Assembly: GCA_946811695.1 (NCBI GenBank)
Contig: OX328125.1
Location: 43,780,086 to 43,844,085 of the forward strand
DNA length: 64,000 nt
Direction: 5' to 3'
Origin: Gonocerus acuteangulatus
Taxonomy: Eukaryota > Arthropoda > Insecta > Hemiptera > Coreidae
The notes beneath the pieces are model-generated. The model was not told the DNA's origin. It did no database searches and saw nothing but the letters and a program-made list of their open reading frames with translations. Shown here piece after piece: positions 57,746 to 64,000 of this stretch. A program made the translations under genes and the position numbers. The stretch's first letter is position 1. The number at the start of each line of letters is the position of its first letter.

Positions 57746-59197
57746 CTGAAAACAAAGAAGTCTTCATGTGAATAATCTGATGGGTTAGATCTGCCTGTAA
57801 ATTTTAAGGGTGGTTGTACATGTAATGAATGATTTCGGCTTCAATTCTCTGAAAGAAGAAGCTTGTCTTCATTGCACAATCAATTGTTTAATTTTCTGGT
57901 AATACCTTTCTATAATTTTACACCATAGCTTTAACTTCAAAGAGGCCTATTCAGATTATCTTTTCGGTCATAAATTCTTTGAGGAACAGATGTTTTTTTC
58001 TAAATCCTTTAGAAGAATTATATTCTTCTATATATTACAAGCACATAGTCCTTTTTAAGAATTTTCTGTAATTATGCTGATTTCTAAAAAAATGAATTGA
58101 TAAATAATCAAATTATAATGTTCCTTTACACTGGGGTGAGCCAGGCCTTCCTAAACTAGCCCTATCCTGGCAAAAAAGGGTAGTATCCAGTAAATAACAT
58201 GATACCAAAAACGTTAAAATTAAAACCAAAATAAAAAAGGAAAAATTATTTCGTTTAGAGCCTTCTGCTTAAATTCAGGAAAATAAATAAGCTTTAGGTC
58301 CTCCTACCTATGTAATGTACTCTATAACATACAGTCTTCTTTATCGTACATGGCCACTGCGAATGCCAGCGGACACCTCTGTGGAACGCCTAGGTCCACC
58401 CGACAAACCTGTGTAAAGTGCTGTATAACATATAGTCTTCTTTTTCATACATGGCCTCTGCGCAAGCGCGAATGCCACTGCCCATGCGCATGCACGAATG
58501 TCAGCGGACACTTTTTTGTAACGTTTTTTTCCAGTTTAATCACTGCTAAAGCATATTTAGGTAAATGTCAAGGAGCGTGGTCTCCACGCCGATTCTTTTG
58601 AAACTTTGCACTTTAACGTATTTTGATGCACTAAACACGAATCCGTTAAAAAAAAAAAGGTCGCTTTTCACTAGGAAAGAAGTTATGAAACACTAAAGTT
58701 CACTGTTATGAAGGTTAGGGAAGACTGCCTTGGACGACTTTTGGGCCATAGAATTCTTTTCATTTCTGCGAGTTGGATTGACTAGGGGTTTTGATGTTTT
58801 CTTGAGCGAGCGGAGCGTAGCGGAGCGAGCGGAAACGCATAGCACGTATGCCCAAAAGCGACAGTGTACGACCAAGTCAGCTACCACAAGGTGAGTCTAA
58901 ATTTCAATTACACTTCGTCATTAAGGACTATTGCGCATGCGCGTGTTTACAAATTCGCCGTTAACCCGTCTTTTATAACCTCCATAACAGTGAACTTTAG
59001 TGTTTCATAACTTCTTTCCTAATGAAAAGCGACCTTTTTTTTAACGGATTCGTGTCTAGTGCATCAAAATACGTTATAGTGCAAAGTTTCAAAAGAATCG
59101 GCGTGGAGACCACGCTCCTTGACATTTACCCATATTTATGCTAAAAATATTCCCGGTGCCATGGGCTATTACTGCAATAATAATACATTTCATTTAC
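57746..59197 (-). other. Intron of the WD40 gene with a transposon
   Basis: The donor GTAAAT follows the exon end at 59198 and the acceptor is at 57746-57747. It contains the foldback transposon at 58560-59130. A palindromic GCGCAAGCGCGAATGCC phrase near 58468 lies just outside it. Confidence 0.55.
58560..59130. mobile_element. 571-bp foldback transposon in an intron
   Basis: Inverted ends of about 160 bp begin GGTAAATGTCAAGGAGCGTG. The perfect 8-bp duplication CATATTTA lies at 58552-58559 and 59131-59138, as in hAT elements. The centre holds GAGCGGAAACGCATAGCA, shared with the element at 32155. No reading frame. Confidence 0.9.
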
Positions 59198-59455
59198 CAT
59201 GTTTTCCTTAATGCTTATTATTTCAAGTGCCTTAGTTCCGGAACCAGCAGCTATTATTAAGTCTCCCCTCATAGAAGGAAATATTATTGGCTTGTGCTCC
59301 CAGCATCGAAGAAACTTCGTACTATTGATGAATTCTCCTGAGTAACAAATGGGACGGTTCAATGGGTTTACATTTCTCACCAATTTACTAGTTGACATGT
59401 CCCACAATTGAAGGCTATCACTGCTCGTCCACTGCCCAGTCAAAATATATTTGTC
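59198..59455 (-). CDS. WD40-repeat gene, exon with two blades
   Basis: 86 codons, phase 0 at both ends; acceptor CCGTAG, donor GTAAAT. It contains DKYILTGQWTSSDSLQLWDM, a blade with terminal WD, and a second blade-like segment with CWEHKPIIF, GDLIIAAGSGTKALEIISI. WD40 propellers are protein-binding platforms. No enzyme domain is seen. Confidence 0.8.
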
Positions 59456-60045
59456 CTACGGAAATCAAAACAATATTTCCATAAGAAAACTACATTTACC
59501 AAATACATGAAGTATCCTAATATTGTGAATGGAAATAAGAAAGATAATCAGGAACTGAGTCACAAAAATTAATATTCCTAACAACAGGAAAATAATTTCC
59601 TAATCCAAAAAAGGAGCTTAAGACCAAAAGAAGATTGCTTCAGTGCTTTTGGAAATTGGTAAGCTTGGTTTTCAGTGGATGGTAACTATTCAAATGCATA
59701 TTAAATTTTCTACAAAAATAAGAAATACGTAAATTTCAATACAATTATTTGATGATGTTGATTGTTTTCCATTTCTTAATTTTTATTAGGTTTTTTAAAT
59801 TTGATAACTTTAAAATTACTTTAATAAAACTAGCCATCAAAAATGAGGAAAAAGGTATTTTCCTTCAAACATAAAATATTAAATGTTTCTATTCTAAGCT
59901 TTTCAAATCACATTGACAAAGGTTTTATGAAAATGTGTTCCGATGACACACTTCCTGAGTCAGACTTTTCCACAATAAGATCCAATGTAGATGAATATTG
60001 AATTCAATAATAAATATCAATATGTTAATGCTATTTTATCCTCAC

Positions 60046-60126
60046 TATTATATCTATAGCATCTCCACATATGTGTGGTCCAAATATGCAGCGAACTGGC
60101 TTACTTCCTGATCTAGGATCCCACAC
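60046..60126 (-). CDS. WD40-repeat gene, small exon
   Basis: 27 codons: VWDPRSGSKPVRCIFGPHIC then GDAIDII. It supplies the WD dipeptide closing the blade begun in the exon at 62680-62856. The acceptor is CCAG before 60126 and the donor GTGAGG after 60046. Phase 0 on both sides. The FGPHICGDAID motif recurs in a group of animal WD40 proteins that I cannot name with certainty. Confidence 0.8.
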
Positions 60127-62679
60127 CTGGAACATACAACAATTTACTAATATAAATAAAATATACTATTTTCAATGCAACTAGATATTGACTTCTTCAT
60201 TTAGCCCAGAGAATAAAATATAATTTACTTAATACTTACTTATGTGGCTTTATAGTCCAAGATGGACTTTCGCCTCCCGAACAATTTTCCTCCATTCCTC
60301 TCTATACTGACCTTTCTTCTCCAATCAGCAATTCCAATTTTTATAAGGTCCTCTTCCAGGGCCTTTTGCCAGATTTTCCAAGGAAGACCTCTCTTCCTCT
60401 TTTCTGTGAAGGGTTCTCTTGTGACGTTCTTTACCATTCTGCCATGGGGTAACCTTTCAACATGTCCAAGTCAGCTAATTCTTTTCAACTTGTTAAAACT
60501 TACGATGTCCTCATGGTTATTTATCTCATCCAGTTCTCAGTTATTCTTTATGCTCCAGGCACCTTGTTCCAAGATGCGACCAAAAATTCGTCACATCACT
60601 TATCGCTTGAAGACTCAAAGCGCATGCAGGTCTTGTGTTTTAAGTCTCCATGCTTCAGCACCATAGCACACTACAGTTCTGACAAATGACTTGAACATTT
60701 GTAATTTGTTGCGCTTAGAGAGCAATATCGACTTCATCAAGTTCATGAGGCCGTATTGCCACTTATTATCCTTTTTTTTATCTCCTCGCTGACCTAATTT
60801 TCAGAATTAATTTCTGTACCAAGATATGTGAAATGACCTTCGAAATTGTAATCGTTATATATAAGATTACATGGTCCCCTTCTCACTTCGGTCATTGACA
60901 TCCTTCTCACTTGGTTGTTGACTCATTAATCTAGAGTCCAACTTTTTTACTTTACCCGCTTGGTGAATACCTCTCTTAAAACTTTTACTTATAATAAATA
61001 AATAATTTGCTTAATAGCAAACATAAAGGCTTACTTAAATATAGTAAAGAAAAGCCTATTTACCAAAGGAATAGCACTTTTCTTCTAATGTAGTAACATT
61101 TCAATGGGGATATTATTTTCTCCTTTGTTTCCACTTTTTTTTTTCTACATATGTGTTATATATATTAAAGTAATTTGAAAATCAAATTATTGGCTTAATA
61201 ATACATGCCCTGTGCAAATCATAGAAGATGTCTGGCTCGCCATACAGTTCAGCTGTCATATGGCTCCAAAAATCTTCCTAAGAACTCTTCTTTCACGGTC
61301 TCGTAGGGCTCTCCTCATTTCTTTAGTCAGAGTCCATCAAACATAACAGTTATAACTGTTTTATGTAGTAAGAGTTTAGCATTCCTCAGTAGAATTGTAT
61401 ATCTGAGAGCTTTTTACAGACTGTAGAAACATCTGTTTCCTCCAAACATTCTTCCCCTTAATTAAGTTTCCCTGTTGAAATCCAGTCGCTTCTCTCTCTC
61501 TGTTCTGTCTAGGAGTTTTCATGTACTTGATATTTTCTCTTTTTATGAAGAGCCCCAAGTCTTGCAATGCATGAGCGAATTCTGTTACTGTTCATTTGTG
61601 GAGAACAATGTTTTTCACGCCTTTCTGGTTCAAACCATCCTTTTGTATAGCTCAGAGTCCAATAAAGGAAAGTGAAGAAAAATTAGGGATCTAATTGATC
61701 AACACAGGGTCTAACGTAAATGTCCACGAATACTTAAAGAAATGGTAGTAGACACCAAATGGTCCTTTGGGCTGACTTTTATTTTCAGTGCTGAATTTAC
61801 CACTAGGCCTGGTTGGGAAAAGATATGGACAGTATTATTTTCTAATCCTTCGGAGGATTAAGAGATACTTACAATAAAAGTGTATTTTATTAATAAATTG
61901 TTCATTTCAGTATATCTACACCAAATAATAAGAGCCCTCTTAATTATTATATTCTTAAAGCTTATGAAATAAGAACATTTACCTAAAAGTGTGGAATCTG
62001 CAGTTTAATAGAAATTGACAGAAATAAATAGAAATAACCCATAATTTACCCCCCCCCAAAATGTTTGTAAATTTAAACTGTGTTTTAGCCCTCTTTCACT
62101 GGTTTATAATTGCCAAAGTCTACTTGTTCTTTAAGTACATTTTGTCTAGTTTACGACACTGCAATTGGGAATTACATATCTTAAAAATTATTTTGCTATT
62201 GCTTTCTATTCAACAAAAAACATGTTTAACCTAAAAAAACACAACATTTAAATTTCCTCCTGCCCTGTTGGCAATTGAGCATCAGCCTAAAGGACCATTT
62301 CTGTTCCATTTGATTTCTACTATCACCTCCTTAAGAATTTGTCGCCACTTACGTTACACCCTGTATAGTGTAGAAATTGCCTTAGCAATAAAACTTATCA
62401 AACTGAGCTGAGTAGATCATGTTGCCAGGATGGACCCCACAGAAACTCCTAGGACAGTAACAAATGAAAATCTAATGCACACGGGTGGATGGAGGGATTA
62501 GTTCAGAAGTTACTGTTCATGCCATGAGGTCACCTTGCGAGTGGATTTCCATTTAGAGGAAAGTCATAACAAAATTAAAGCACAAATCCTAGTAGTCTTA
62601 AATTAACATAAATTGTTTCTCAAAAATAATTTATTATTGTTTCACCAAAATTTAAAAAATACTTTAACAAAGAACACAC
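60127..62679 (-). other. Large intron of the WD40 gene
   Basis: The donor is GTGTGT at 62679. It holds the LINE relic at 60243-60960. The remaining 1.7 kb is AT-rich with no exon or defined repeat that I can support. Confidence 0.55.
60243..60960 (-). pseudogene. LINE reverse transcriptase C-terminal relic in an intron
   Basis: Minus-strand translation, with several stops, gives SFVRTVVCYGAEAWRLKTQD, LKRISWLGHVERLPHGRMVK and RGLPWKIWQKALEEDLIKIG. These are the signature RT tail motifs (YGAE.W, GHV.R, G.P...W...L..D) of CR1/RTE-like non-LTR elements. It is degenerate and cannot be active. Confidence 0.8.
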
Positions 62680-62856
62680 CTTAACTACGTTATCCCATCC
62701 TCCTGTAGCAAATATATTTTCGTTTGACGTGTCATAAGTAAGAGCACATACGCGTTTGCTGTGTCCCCTTTCAGAGGTATTATCTATTGATTGTTGTGTT
62801 TCCTCATCCACTGCTGATAGTCCTTCAACACCACTTCTAGGGAAGGCTTGAACCAG
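62680..62856 (-). CDS. WD40-repeat gene, exon with first full blade
   Basis: 59 codons, phase 0 at both ends; acceptor TTTTTAG, donor AAG|GTGTGT. It starts LVQAFPRSGVEGLSAVDEET and then reads RGHSKRVCALTYDTSNENIF and ATGGWDNVVK, the GH...GGWD core of a WD blade closed by VWDPR in the next exon. Confidence 0.85.
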
Positions 62857-62918
62857 CTAAAAATGACCTTATCTTACAATTAATTCTTTGCCACATTATT
62901 GTAAACCAACTTAATTAC

Positions 62919-63025
62919 CTTCTTATTCTTGATATCATAAATTCGAATACAAGCATCTTTACCAGCAGTAGCAATGTAATGCCCATTTGGGCTCATATCC
63001 ATTGCATTTATTTCATTATTAAACT
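62919..63025 (-). CDS. WD40-repeat gene, first exon visible
   Basis: Two bases of a split codon plus 35 codons; acceptor CCTTGTAG, donor AAG|GTAATT; the next intron is only 62 bp. It encodes FNNEINAMDMSPNGHYIATA followed by GKDACIRIYDIKNKK, a typical blade. Earlier exons must lie beyond the right edge of the window. Confidence 0.85.
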
Positions 63026-64000
63026 CTACAAGGAAGAAATAAGTGGGTTAATTATAAGCAAGTTAGTAAAAAGAATATTTCTGGAGCTTTGAAAAAAAAT
63101 GTGTTTACAACAAAGTTTGTAAATAATTTTGTTACTTGTATGAATAGCTTTCTATGAATGTACATTTCACTGGCAGCCAGATGAAAATAAATATTTCTAA
63201 ATTAAATCAATTCATAATTCACTTTGCACTTCCAATTTTTTTAAAATTAATTGATGATATTATCACATAAGCAAATGCTATTTCATCCATAATGAGTTAT
63301 TTCTATTCAACTTCTTAAAAAAAAAAAAAAAATGAGATTTGTAGACAAAGAAAACTATTATAAACAAATTTTGTATTCGAAACCTTATGAGCCTAAGCCT
63401 ACTCAATATCCTAAACCCATGTTTAGCTTATTTTGTTTTAGGGTGTTTTCTCCCTCCCTGTGAAGAGAAACCCCATTTATTATGTCAACCTCTTAATACA
63501 AATAAAAGTGTGGATGAGAAATGTCATCATTTCAGATTCCATTGGTTGCAAAAGATAGTTCAAATTTTTGTATATGTGTGTGTGTCTGCTGTACCTTCTA
63601 CAAAAAAGGTATGGTTAAGATGAACGTTTGGCACAATAATATGTTTTCTAAAATAAAAAGGCAAGTTCCTTGACAAGCTGAATCTATCTGATAATATTTT
63701 TTTTTAATTAGTATGTGAACCTAATGGATTTCCTACTAGGTTCCAGCATAAATGTCATTAAGACATCTCAGTTAAAGAATATCATGAGTAAGATTATTCT
63801 GTAAATATTTATTTATTTAAAATAAATTAATTTTATTTATATATTCTATAAATATGAATTGGCTTATTTGATGGAGGTGTGGGGGATTATCTGAAAACCA
63901 TCATTCCAGATTATGTGCCTCGAACAAGTTAAATGTTTGTTTTCTTGCAACAAAATGATATATAATATTCAGAGCTAATACAAGTGATGTTTTATGAATA
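63026..64000 (-). other. Upstream intron of the WD40 gene, no exon found
   Basis: AT-rich, with a repeat B or C-like phrase near 63435-63495 and 63620-63690. No further WD exon was recognised up to the window end. Confidence 0.45.

Overview
The window is AT-rich animal nuclear DNA, most likely from an arthropod and probably an insect. The evidence is spliced exons with GT..AG borders, many (AT)n tracts, tRNA-derived SINEs with poly(A) tails and target-site duplications, non-LTR retrotransposons with RNase H, hAT and foldback elements, and an env-bearing Ty3/gypsy endogenous retroelement of errantivirus type. I cannot name the species. There are no prokaryotic operons and no CRISPR array.

Layout. 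At 1021-13085 (+) lie the last three recognisable exons of an unidentified gene that enters from the left edge. Its last intron (3268-13015) carries an 8.5 kb antisense endogenous retroelement (4047-12548) with two nearly identical 526-bp LTRs, a primer-binding site, a polypurine tract, gag, protease/pol and a broken env. From 13.1 to 51 kb I find no convincing host protein gene. That stretch holds a 16-unit 69-bp tandem array (15.3-16.4 kb), SINEs (16.9, 27.5 and 43.0 kb), a 5'-truncated LINE (19.7-21.8 kb) and foldback/MITE elements (15.0, 18.2, 29.4, 32.2 kb). It also holds a hAT remnant (36.7 kb), a GC-rich promoter-like patch (34.6 kb), three tandem pre-miRNA-like hairpins (41.4 kb), a nested long hairpin (47.9-48.5 kb) and two long copies of one repeat (24.4 and 48.8 kb).

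At 51577-52800 (+) is an intronless reading frame related to AGGF1 (OCRE-like region, FHA domain, G-patch cut short). From 63025 down to 57182 (-) are the last five exons of a WD40-repeat gene whose 5' end lies beyond the right edge. Its introns contain a 571-bp foldback transposon and a LINE relic.

The most notable signals are: the 93-bp-period array of perfectly foldable hairpins at 41.4 kb; the nested hairpin at 48 kb with an 80-bp identical inner stem; and the retroelement that is young by its LTRs, already broken in pol and env, and carries a canonical -1 slippery heptamer at the gag end. All gene and family calls come from reading the sequence without database searches.
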